64,000 bases of DNA, from positions 287,401-351,400 of the forward strand of contig JAGFBZ010000374.1 in NCBI GenBank assembly GCA_018398805.1. The letters run 5' to 3'. Positions 11,101 to 20,715 of the stretch are shown in pieces. The DNA is from Hirundichthys speculiger (lineage: Eukaryota > Chordata > Actinopteri > Beloniformes > Exocoetidae). Numbering within the stretch: position 1 is the stretch's first letter; each line of letters opens with the position of its first letter. Both the position numbers and the translations under genes were made by a program. The notes beneath the pieces were generated by a model that did not search any database, had not been told where the DNA came from, and saw only the letters and a program-made list of their open reading frames with translations.

Positions 11101-12537
11101 TTTCAATCAAAAAAATGGAAAAAATCTGCAAAACATTTAGTTCATTTGCACTGTTCATTAATCAGGAGCTGATTTTAAACGTGCACGCTCTGAACTAAAA
11201 GAAAAACCAGAGCTTTTTTTAAGAAAGAAGAAACAATTTTGTGGAATTTAGCAACAACAGAGCACCACAAAAAAAAACAGATTTTATCTAATAAAAATGT
11301 CAGTGCTCTGCTTTCTACGACGGAGTATTAGGGCCACACTGAGAAAAAAAAATTGTGGGCAATTTTTTTTTTTTTCATTCCTCACTTACGAGAAGAAAGT
11401 CGAAATGTCGAGAATAAAGTCAAAATGTTGAGAATAAAGTTGAAATTTAGAGAATAAAGTCGAAATGTTGAGAATAAAGTTGAAATTTAGAGAATAAAGT
11501 CGAAATGTCGAGAATAAAGTTGAAATTTAGAGAATAAAGTCGAAATGTCGAGAATAAAGTTGAAATTTAGAGATAAAGTCGAAATGTCGAGAATAAAGTT
11601 GAAATTTAGAGAATAAAGTCCAAATGTCGAGAATAAAGTCGAAATGTTGAGAATAAAGTTGAAATTTAGAGAATAAAGTCGAAATGTCGAGAATAAAGTT
11701 GAAATTTAGAGAATAAAGTCGAAATGTCGAGAATAAAGTTGAAATTTAGAGAATAAAGTCCAAATGTCGAGAATAAAGTCGAAATGTTGAGAATAAAGTT
11801 GAAATTTAGAGAATAATGTCGAAATGTCGAGAATAAAGTTGAAATTTAGAGAATAAAGTCGAAATGTCGAGAATAAAGTTGAAATTTAGAGAATAAAGTC
11901 CAAATGCCGAGAATAAAGTCGAAATGTCGAGAATAAAGTCCAAATGCCGAGAATAAAGTCGAAATGTCAAGAATAAAGTTGAAATTTAGAGAATAAAGTC
12001 GAAATGTCGAGAATAAAGTCCAAATGCCGAGAATAAAGTCGAAATGTCGAGAATAAAGTTGAAATTTAGAGAATAAAATCGAAATGTTGAGAATAAAGTT
12101 GAAATGCAGTTTTCAGACCAATTCAGTGTGAATAAAATGATTCTTAGCTGTGCGTTTCCATATTCACTTCTGACATGTTTAGATGTTTCGTAAAAGCAGT
12201 TTTCTCCAAACTTCAACTTATTTGTGACACTTTTGCATACTTATAATTATTCATACAAAAAAATGTTACATAATATTGGCTCTAGGATATCTCCCAGAAG
12301 TCCTTGCATCGTTGCCCGAGTCCCCCTGAGTTTACCCCCCAGGACCAGGTCTCAGGTCGTCTTTAAAGCTACTCACTCATCGTCCTGCAGCGTCCTGTTG
12401 TGGATCAGGTTCATGCCGCTGGGTGCGTAGTTCCAGGACACCTCTTCTATTCTGATGAAATACTCCCTCCTCATCCCAGAGACGCACGCCGAAGCCCAAA
12501 ACAGCAGAAACACAGTTTTCATCCCGATGCTGCGCAT
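93..12537 (-). CDS. cp: ceruloplasmin (multicopper ferroxidase), partial, 16 exons in window
   Basis: Secreted multicopper oxidase that oxidises Fe2+ to Fe3+; the 3' part lies beyond the left edge. Exons read from splice sites and phases: 12377-12537, 9068-9312, 8770-8984, 8481-8654, 8286-8377, 6878-7040, 5200-5338, 4908-5047, 2972-3112, 2838-2882, 2533-2747, 2295-2445, 2000-2212, 884-1088, 518-657, 93-221. The start codon at 12537 opens a signal peptide ([21 protein letters not shown], about residues 1-21). The five cupredoxin domains seen so far carry family motifs. Domain 1 has HPH (about 124-126) and HSH (about 184-186), half of the trinuclear copper site. Domain 2 has a complete type 1 site (H299, C342, H347, M352). 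Domain 4 has lost two type 1 ligands. Domain 6 is off-window. Exon 3 (8770-8984) has two +1 shifts in homopolymers. Hephaestin is the main alternative; the TM4SF neighbours favour cp. Exon 2838-2882 is the least certain. Confidence 0.93.
1298..1939 (-). mobile_element. hAT-superfamily DNA transposon remnant in cp intron 13
   Basis: 642-bp insertion flanked by a perfect 8-bp target duplication TTTTAGAG (1290-1297 and 1940-1947). The ends read CAGGGGGGGTCAGACTC and, reversed, CACAAGTGTCAAAC, an imperfect inverted pair. On the minus strand, 1460-1768 encodes a 102-aa fragment with the phrase [15 protein letters not shown], typical of the zinc-finger part of hAT-derived proteins. It has no full transposase and is presumably immobile. 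Confidence 0.75.
3161..4280. mobile_element. degenerate DNA-transposon copy in cp intron 8
   Basis: Starts with TAGGGATGCACGATAAC, a common hAT-type end in fish, and closes with a diverged ATCGGACTTATCGGG and TTATCGGCCCTATC region. No clear target duplication was found at the right side, so the boundary is approximate. Nothing coding was recognised inside. The remainder of this intron (4281-4907) also contains a phrase near 4710-4735 (TTTGGCCCGCAGGCC) resembling the end of a hAT copy. Confidence 0.45.
5050..5106. repeat. (CA)n/(CG)n microsatellite abutting the cp exon 8 acceptor
   Basis: Alternating CA with a short CG-rich core. On the transcribed (minus) strand this is a (TG)n tract that ends directly at the AG acceptor of the exon beginning at 5047, replacing an ordinary polypyrimidine tract. 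Confidence 0.9.
5876..6763 (+). mobile_element. non-autonomous hAT element, copy A (cp intron 6)
   Basis: 888-bp element with TAGAGATGGGCA at the left and TGCCCATCCCTA at the right, flanked by 8-bp duplications GTATTAAA (5868-5875 and 6764-6771). Inside is a CCTAG pentanucleotide run near 6324-6350. An inverted copy sits at 19907-20801. Open frames inside look incidental. Confidence 0.85.
7075..8222. mobile_element. non-autonomous hAT element in cp intron 5
   Basis: 1148-bp element starting TAGGGCTGGGCAA and ending, reversed, TAGAACTGGACAA, with an 8-bp duplication CTATAAAT on both sides (7067-7074, 8223-8230). Terminal regions are rich in GTTAACGCGTTAA and GATTAATCG motifs. Related fragments occur near 15660-16034 and 33598-33695. 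Confidence 0.85.
9461..10054. mobile_element. Tigger/pogo-like MITE in cp intron 1
   Basis: 594 bp bounded by CAGTGATCCC and GGGATCACTG inverted ends and flanked by TA on each side, as expected for Tc1/mariner-group elements. The family assignment is by end sequence only. A smaller relative lies at 57211-57348. Confidence 0.75.
10268..10893 (-). mobile_element. AATTCCGAATTAAA-type DNA element, single copy
   Basis: Repeat bounded by CATGTAAAC-type ends with many AATTCCGAATTAAA phrases. It shares internal sequence (for example CGTCTGTCGCGATGACGC and CCAATCAGAACCCTTCCC) with the inverted pair at 59180-60475. Superfamily not established; no target duplication was determined. Confidence 0.6.
11391..12106. 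repeat. 20/40-bp minisatellite in cp intron 1
   Basis: About 36 copies of a 20-bp unit alternating between two versions: CGAAATGTCGAGAATAAAGT and TGAAATTTAGAGAATAAAGT. The higher-order period is mostly 40 bp. It lies about 270 bp downstream, in transcription sense, of cp exon 1. Frames through it are not genes. Confidence 0.95.
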
Positions 12538-12675
12538 CTCTGCGGTGTCCTGGACGAGGCTGCTGCTTCCTCTTTTATGTTTTTCTACAGTCCTCCAGCA
12601 GATGTGGACGAGGAAGACGGTTGTTGTCTTTCAGCCTGTCCGTCTAAACTGTGGCGACTCTGGTTCTCAGCTCCA

Positions 12676-12683
12676 GCTTTATA
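12676..12683 (-). promoter_or_regulatory. candidate TATA box of cp
   Basis: TATAAAGC on the minus strand, 139 bp upstream of the cp start codon. This would place transcription start near 12645 and leave a 5' UTR of about 110 nt. Just upstream, 12684-12712 is a short tandem repeat of an ACTGGCTGG-like unit. The placement is inference from spacing; no initiator was confirmed. Confidence 0.5.
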
Positions 12684-12737
12684 CTGGCTGGACTGGCTGG
12701 ACTGGCTGGACTGACGGGCGGCTCGGCCCAGAGGGGT

Positions 12738-13324
12738 CACTGACCCTCAGACAGGTGACTAAAACAGAGGTACAGAGGCTCCTGCGCTGATAAGCTGGTT
12801 GGACTTTTACACCAGATCAGTCTGTTACTCTTCAACCTCCACAGCTAAACCCTGAACATCCGTGTCCCACTTTGCTTGTTTTGCAACGTTCGCTGCTTCT
12901 GGTCGACATGGATTTTCACTCATTTTCACTCCAGCTGAAGGAAAAAGATCTGAGCAGCGTCCCCACAGGTTCAGAGCCACGACGTTTTCTATCCAGGTGG
13001 ATTCATCCCAACGTTGACCAATAGTTCAAGTTTAGTCTGGGAAATGCCTTATCTTATGTTTTTCAACTCATTAGCGTTTTCAGGGTTAAAGGCAGCAGTT
13101 ACCTCAATTTGGCATCTGAAACGAATCCCGACCAGGCAACTCTGGAAACTCCAGCACGCAAACTTGAAGAGGGACTGATTGCAAAACGCCAAGCGTACAG
13201 CGAACTTATCAAAGTATTGAGCCTCCTTGAACTTTTCAAACTTTTGACACATTTCAGGGCTTCAAACATAAAGACATAAAATTTCTATTCTTTGTCAAGA
13301 ATCAACAACAAGAGGGACACAATC
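12738..13324. other. intergenic, nothing recognised
   Basis: Upstream flank of cp beyond the candidate core promoter. No coding exon, repeat family or RNA gene was recognised. Confidence 0.5.
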
Positions 13325-13830
13325 GTGAAGTGGAACGAAATTTATCACAATATCACGATATATTGCGATATTCTACCCAGTTGATATCAAAATATATCGT
13401 GAAGCGGAACGAAATTTATCACAATATCGCGATATCACGATATATTGCGATATTCTACCCAGTTGATATCAAAATATATCCTGAAGCGGAACGAAATTTA
13501 TCACAATATCGCGATATCACGATATATTGTGATATTATACCCAGTTAATATCAAAATTAAAAGTACAGATGAAAATCAAGTTGCTGTATATGTTCATCAG
13601 ATGATATTGATCATTCAGAGGACAAATTAGACAAATAGTCAAAACTATTTGCTTCGAAACATTTATTGTTTGAGTGTTTATTGCACATTTAAATTTTAAA
13701 CAATTTAAATGTGAAAATTAAACAATTTTCCTAAAAAATCGATATTAGGAGCTGAAAAATCAATATTATATTGGGCAGCCGAAAATCGCGATATATTGCC
13801 AAATCCATTTATTTTTCACACCCCTAGTAT
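13325..13830. mobile_element. hAT-like MITE with internal tandem triplication
   Basis: Between cp and tm4sf18. The left part carries about three tandem copies of an 85-bp segment containing ATCACGATATATTGCGATATTC. The right end reads TTTTTCACACCCCTAG. Copies of the same family occur at 56829-57203 and 57352-57668. No target duplication was resolved here. Confidence 0.6.
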
Positions 13831-14212
13831 GTACAAACACAAATAAGGATTCTGATTACAGCCTTCTTTTCCAGTTCGGAAAAATTTAAGTCACGCAAGC
13901 TCAGTTTATTTGCATATCTGGGGGTGGAGCTTTTATCACTGGGAAGACCACGACTATTGCAGTGTTTATTTTTCCACTCTTCTACTGTTATTTGTGTTAT
14001 TTTCAATACTACTCCTTTCCCATTATATCTCTTACAGCAGCCATTCCCAAACATTAGACTACCAAGGCCCAATTTGAAATGTGAAAAATCTCTGCAGCTC
14101 ACCGAAACCTTTAATCACAACTGTGATCAACATTCAGGACTAGAAGCTATGTTCTGATATTAACGTAAGGGGTCAACAAATAAGGTTAAGATGACAATAG
14201 TATAACGCTTAA

Positions 14213-14353
14213 CTGGTTTGTTTTGTTACGTCTTAATGGTTTTAAATCATATCGTTAAAATTTTACAGTAATTAAAAACATATTTTAAAAAGATCGAGGA
14301 TTTAAAACATGTTTGTTTAATTTTAATGACCTCTCACGGCCAACCTGCAGTAC
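14213..14353. repeat. dispersed repeat, copy 1 (pair with 15558-15671)
   Basis: About 140 bp downstream of tm4sf18 that closely matches 15558-15671 in the same gene's last intron (shared phrases TTTTACAGTAATTAAAAACA and GACCTCTCACGGCC). Both copies stop at a CACCTGCAGTAC-like junction. Confidence 0.7.
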
Positions 14354-14509
14354 AGAGAAAAACTGGGTCGAGATAAAGAGGGAGGGGCTAATCCGATCTG
14401 GGTCTGTGATGTCACAGAACCCTGCAGGTCCGAACAAGTCAGAGTTGCTCTTCACAATATGTTAAATAAAAAAAAAAAAATCTCGACATGTAAAATGGAA
14501 ACTGTCATT

Positions 14510-14515
14510 TTTATT
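14510..14515 (-). terminator. candidate distal poly(A) signal of tm4sf18
   Basis: AATAAA on the minus strand about 815 nt beyond the tm4sf18 stop codon. A closer AATAAA lies at 14901-14906 (about 425 nt). Which one is used cannot be told from the sequence. Confidence 0.35.
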
Positions 14516-14693
14516 CAAGGTACACCAAATGAAACGTACATTTATAAAAATATGTCACTAAAATATTCATATATAAAATGTCATCGGAGCGACAGGAATG
14601 AGACACTTTACAGCAAAAACGTACTGGAAATTTCGACAATTTTACAAACGCGGATTAAGAACTCGGAAGACAAAACACTTCAGTTTGCTCCGT

Positions 14694-14694
<1 letters not shown>

Positions 14695-14730
<36 letters not shown>
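14695..14730. repeat. (GGC)12 trinucleotide repeat
   Basis: Uninterrupted GGC run in the probable 3' UTR or downstream flank of tm4sf18. On the tm4sf18 sense strand it is a CCG-type repeat. The polyalanine or polyproline frames across it are artefacts. Confidence 0.95.
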
Positions 14731-14733
<3 letters not shown>

Positions 14734-14900
14734 ATCACAGGAACGTGCTTCAACGTCTCTGAGCACAAAAAAAAAAATCCCACAATGCCCAATATCATTT
14801 CCAGACTGAAAAAAAAAAAAAAAACGGATGCCGTCATAACTGTGCTGGTAATCTCTGTTCAGGCGGTAACGGCGGCGGTGTAATAAAGAGAGAGAGCCGC

Positions 14901-14906
14901 TTTATT
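14901..14906 (-). terminator. candidate proximal poly(A) signal of tm4sf18
   Basis: AATAAA on the minus strand in the context TGAATAAAGC, about 425 nt after the stop codon of tm4sf18. Position is the only support. Confidence 0.4.
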
Positions 14907-15330
14907 CACTACGTTTAAGAAACTGGGTGACGACTCCACAATCATCCGGGAAACGTTAAATCATCATCAGAACGATCAAGAACGCTGGAGCGTCCTCTCT
15001 TTGATCTAGCTAGGACATGAAGGCGATCGCCGCTCGTGAAAACAGGTACAGTGCGGTTGCGTCATTGTGGACATACATCTCTATGGCTCTCATTCACTTC
15101 AAATAAGAAAACTCAAAACGGCGATTTTAGCTAACACTGTGGTCGCGCATGTGTTCGCGACCGTGCACGTGCGTCTCTATGGAAAGGGCTGCACTATAAC
15201 GTGCACGCGGCGGCGCAGTAGGCCCCGGCAGACCTCCGCGTGCGCCCATTACTGTAAGGTTTGCAGTTCATAAATGTGGTGTTTGTGCAGGTTTTTGTGA
15301 TTTCCATATGCGTCCACGTGCGCGCCCCTC

Positions 15331-18300
15331 TTAGGCGTTAAGGCTGTACTCCTGCTTGTAGCAGCAGGGTCGGCAGATGGCGTTGACGAGGCCGTTCCCC
15401 AGCTGCAGGAGGCAGACCACGAACTCCAGCACGGCGAGGCCCAGGAGAACGCAGAGCAGAGTGATGTTCCACTCCACGATGTGATGAGGCTGCAGGCACC
15501 GGGTCCAGGTCTCTGGTTGCAGCAGATACCTGGGGGGGGAGGCAGTAAAATAACAGGTAACTGGTTTGTTTTGTTGATATTTTACAGTAATTAAAAACAT
15601 ATTTTAAAAATATCAAGGATTTAAAACATATTTGTGTAATTTTAATGACCTCTCACGGCCCACCTGCAGTACCGCGACGGCCCACCAGGGGGGCTAGAGA
15701 ACAGCACGACAGTGAACACATGGAGCAGATCTGATGTAAAACGGAGGAATGACGCGATCGTCATGAACAAAGGGGTTTGAAAGTTTTTCCAGACAGAATT
15801 GTTAATATTGCTACCTGAGTTGCTTCCCGAACTGTAAAGTTCACAGATTTTACCGTTCTCCATGTCTGTTTTAGTTTTGCCTGCCAATTATCTTCCGGTT
15901 CCGCAGCAGCCAGTAAGACACTTTTCAAAACAAAAGCACGTGAGAAACATGCGTTAACGCGCGATAAAATAAATGTCGGCGTTAATAAATTAATGCGTTA
16001 ATGCGATAATAACACGTTACCTTGCCCAGCCCTAATATATATACACATCCAACTCGGATGACGGTCTCCAGTGAAAGAGTCACTGATGGAGCAAACACCT
16101 TTTCTTCCAGCAGACCTGACAACTGGCTGTCAAGGTCAGGTCAAGGGTACCTGGGAATGGCTTTCCCTCTCGTCTGGTCTTGGCTCTCTCAGACCCCATC
16201 TTCAGGTTTTTTAGTCTCACCCGAGTCTTAGCCCAACAGAGCCAGAACTATGCTGATTACTAAAAACTAGGGGTGTCAGTCGATTTTTTAATCGCGATTA
16301 ATCGAAAGATTTTCAGAGTTGACTCGCGATTAATCGCAATTAATAACGATTAATCGCACAAATAAATTTTTTCAATGTTTTGTTTATCCATCCATCCATC
16401 ATCTATACCCATTTTGTCCTATACAGGGTCACGGGGATCTGCTTTAATTTTTTTTTTAAGCCTTAAGTTTGAAAACCGGAAGTCCACCAATGCTGCCGTA
16501 CTTTTTGGAGGCTTAATCCATCAGCTTCTTAGTGTATTTTGTCGGGGCTGCTGCTGCTTGACTGCAGTAATTTGCTGACGGTCCCTAAACTCCACGGCAG
16601 CAGCAGGTACTCAGAAGGACATTCAGCGCTGTTCCTGAGAGTTTTAGCCACGCCCACTGAGCTTGGAGGGTTGATGACACCTGTGAAATGTCTGGCATAC
16701 TTATATCTACAAAATGATACCAACCTGGATGTTTTCACGATGCTATTAAAGTTTAAAGACTTTAATAGCGTAATAACTTTAATAAAAGAAAACAAGCAAA
16801 TGACGGATGTGAAACTAACTGTACTGCACTGCGGTGGAAACTCAATTCACAGCGACAACAGATACTAATAACCTTTTTCTCCTCAACAGACCCATCTGGC
16901 AGCACCTTAAAGTTAAACTTGTCATTCATAAGACCCTTTTCTGTCGTCATGTCTGTCCCACACGTTGACTGTAAATACACTTATTGGCAGAGAAGTTGCG
17001 CTAACGCGTTATTATGTGTTATTACGTATTATTACGCGTTATTAACGCATCATTAATGCGTTAACTTTGACAGCCCTACTAAAAACTGAACCGATAAAGA
17101 CCTGACCCTATCCAAACAAGACATTAAATTTGATATCCGGGGCGCCGTTGGCCCTGACTTAGGAATGTCATATTGGCAGAGAAGTTGCGCTAACGCATTA
17201 ATATGCGTTATTACGCATTATTAATGTGTTATTAATGCGTTATTAACACGTTATTAATGCTATAACCTGTTATAACCCGTATAACCTGCCCTTATCCAAA
17301 CAAGACGTTAAATTTAATATCCGGGGTGCCGTTGGCCCTGACTTAGGAATGTCAAATTGGCAGAGAAGTTGCGCTAACGCGTTAATATGCGTTCTTACGC
17401 ATTATTAACGCGTTATTAATGCGTTATTATGCGTTATTAACGTGTTATTAATGCTATAACCTGTTATAACCCGTTATAACCTGACCTTATCCAAACAAGA
17501 CGTTAAATTTGATATCCCGGGTGCTGTTGGCCCTGACTTAGGAATGTCATGAGATGGTGGATGCAGCACTTTGAGGATCTTCTCGATCTTCTACAGAAGA
17601 AGCTGAGGTCATCCAGGTTGCTGAAAAGCTCTTCAGGCACCTCGGCCTCCCCGGTAAGGTCTGCGTTTGTTGGAGAGAGTCAGACATACCTGCCACCCTG
17701 GTCGGCGAACGGATACTGCCATCCCAGGGGGGTGAAGCAGTGGGGTCCTTGCATCAGGGCGAACCCTGATATGATGAAGCAGTAAGCGGCGCCCACGAGG
17801 CCGATGACAGCTGCGAACGCCGACCCACACATCTGTGGAGGGACAAGCACACGTTTGAATGCTTCTCCGGACGTCTGCGTGAGTCCGTTTCAGGCCTGAG
17901 ACGCAGAGGCAGCTGTCGCGGACGCACACGTGCACGCTGCAGCTGTGATTGCGGCGTGAATGGTGTTATCCGAGCTCGCGACGGTCCGTGTTGCCGCACA
18001 AAGGGAGCCTTGTCGAGTAATCACGGCTGGATTAGCATTAGCACTCCACCTCATAAGGGCTCAGTGTTGGCTTGTTTAATGACAACTTTGGAGTATTATT
18101 CTCTGAGCGGTGGCGAAAGACAACAACGGCAGTGAAACAACAGAATTATCTGGAGGCACTCCTTAGGGGGAGAAAATAAAAATCTAGATTCAAAACTAGA
18201 AAAACGACTCGGAAATGTCTGAACAGAGTGTTTGGGATGTTTGTCGGACACACAAACAGTTTCTGGTGAGGAGAATGAATATAAATCCCTTACCATCAAG

Positions 18301-20671
18301 CTCTCGTTCCAGCAGCAGCTGCATTTCCCCAGAGTTATGAAGACCACAGCTGGAACCAGCATCTGGAAGGACAGAAGAGTTTAATCCGCCACAGTTTCTC
18401 AACAGCAGCAGCTTCGCTTTTGTTTTTTAATTTGTTTTTAGTTTATGGACTGTTTTTGATCAGTCGACGACATCTATCGATGACCAAACATTACTGCGTA
18501 TTTATCAAGCTATATTTAAAAAAAAAAAAAAAAAAGGCACGTAACACACGTATAAACCTTCGTCGACACTTTGAGTCATGTTGCTTCATTTTTACTTAGT
18601 CTAGAACCAAACCAAAACCTGCAAACCAAAAAGGTTCTAAAGGAAACAACTGACAGTATGATGACTTCATTCATTTATTTATTTAATAAATTATAATTAC
18701 ATTTTAAAATAGATAAATATTAAATAATAATTCATAACATTTTTTTGTTATTTTTTAAAAATATATTTTTTAAATAAATTCTTATATTTTTATGTAAAAA
18801 AAACTTTTTTTAAATAATTGTTTAAATAAATAAATAATAAATAATAAATACATAACATTTTATTTATTTTTATAGCATAACATTTTTAGAAAATATTTTT
18901 AAAAATACATTTACACAAATAAAATGTTCTAAAAATAAAATAAATAAATAAAAATGTAAAAATAAATGTGTCATTACAAATCATGGTTTGTCATTTTTGG
19001 AACCGTTTTTATATAAAATGCATTCATGTATAATTCTGTGTTTAAGTGAGATACAAATGCTGTTTAAACTGTTCCTCTTAATAACTTTTAACAAGATCTA
19101 AAGCTTTAAATGAATATTTTCACCGATCCAGTGCACTTTCTTTTACTCTTAGATGATTTTTACTGATTAAATTGTGGCTCGGGACTCGTGCAGTTTATCA
19201 GCTGTGCAGCTTCTGCAGCCAACTTTCCATTCAGGGCAGTAAAGTTTATCTGATGTCATCAAGTCTGATCTTATCTCATCATCATGGGGGGGTTGGAGGG
19301 TAAACAGACTGACGGTAGATCAGAACGAAGCCTGATCTCAGTGGATGCCAGACACACGTCTGTCACCTAAACTGAGGCTTACAGGCCCATAAACGCTCGT
19401 GGGTTCAATCCACTTGTGTGGAAAACTAATTGCAGTCACACATCCTTTTGTTTAAGAGATTTATCATTCTGTCTTTCCTGTGTCGCCGCCTCTCCCTCTC
19501 AGAGACATCAGGCCACATCCTCACAAGAGAGCGGAAGTTTCCCAAGGTTTTTACACGCCAACAAACACGCCGAGATGAAAGCAGCGCTGCACATCCAGGA
19601 TGTCTCCTGAAGCAGAGGCCCGAAGGAGAGACTGACGACACCCGGGGAAGAGGGAAGAAGGAAAAAGTGGCGAGGAGCTAAAGATAAATGTCTCTCTGAG
19701 GGGTTTAGTTTGCTCTTTGACTCACTGGCACTCCGTCATCATCCAAAAAAAAAAAAAAAGAGGAAAGATAAAGGCCAAAGACGGGAAAGGAGGGAATATG
19801 GATCCTCCAGCCCTGCCCTGTCATCATGTAACAAGAACACCTACAAGGCCAAGAACAAAAAAGCTTTAACATGATGAGACCGACTCCCTCAGAACAGCAT
19901 CTTAACTAGGGATGGGCATTTGGTCGAGATTTATTCGTCGATCGTCGGGAGAATTAATGATTAATAATCGATTAATCATTAACATTTTTATATTGAAAAC
20001 TATCACAAATATTCTCGATATGGGCGTGGCGTTTGTTTTCCCTTTTGGCCTGGTTGCTATGGCCTGGTTGCTATGGCCCGCGCATGCCCAGATGTGTTCA
20101 GTGGCCCGGATGTTCGTGGTCGACAATAACATGACATTTCCTGTTTCTTTTCTTTAAAAAAACAACGATAATAAAAGAAGAGATATCGAGGAGACTACGT
20201 CACAATGACAATTTCTATCAAGGCGCCAGTATTACAGGCTTTTTGTTTCTTAAAAAGATGCGCTTGTTGTGTGCTCGATGTGCACTGCAGCTCCTTCTGG
20301 TCCGTGCTAACACCGAGTTCAGGCTAGGCTAGGCTAGGCTAGGCTAGGCCTCCACCGTCCTTTACAAGGCTTGGATGTGCGTTGTTCAAGTGATACATCA
20401 TTGTTGTTGTCGACTAATTGTATTTGTAATTAGCATTGCAGTGATTGCAGTACACTTGCTCATTTTCTAAACTAAAATGGTCCCACGCCACACTTCACCG
20501 CGACCGCTTCATGATTAGGCGATGACCTACAGAAGCTCGCATGTAACAACTGAGTCCAGCCAGGGTAGGGTTATGGTGAAATGCTGCCCCCTGGTGGCAA
20601 ATTTCTATCGGTGGCACAGTGAAATGCATCGCATTGTTTGAGGACGTGCACTGATAACCTACATTCGGATT

Positions 20672-20715
<44 letters not shown>

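Noticed and set aside
93..12537. cp as a pseudogene
   Set aside because: All sixteen exons have usable splice sites and phases; only exon 3 is shifted, by two homopolymer single bases, and neighbouring genes show the same error type.
93..12537. Hephaestin or hephaestin-like 1 in place of ceruloplasmin
   Set aside because: Sequence alone does not fully exclude it, but the TM4SF18 and TM4SF4 neighbours and their strands match the CP locus.
14459..14837. Polyalanine or polyproline frames
   Set aside because: Generated by (GGC)12 and A-runs in non-coding flank.
19415..19680. Overlapping 60-80 aa frames in tm4sf18 intron 1
   Set aside because: No family resemblance, no splice support, opposed frames of equal length.
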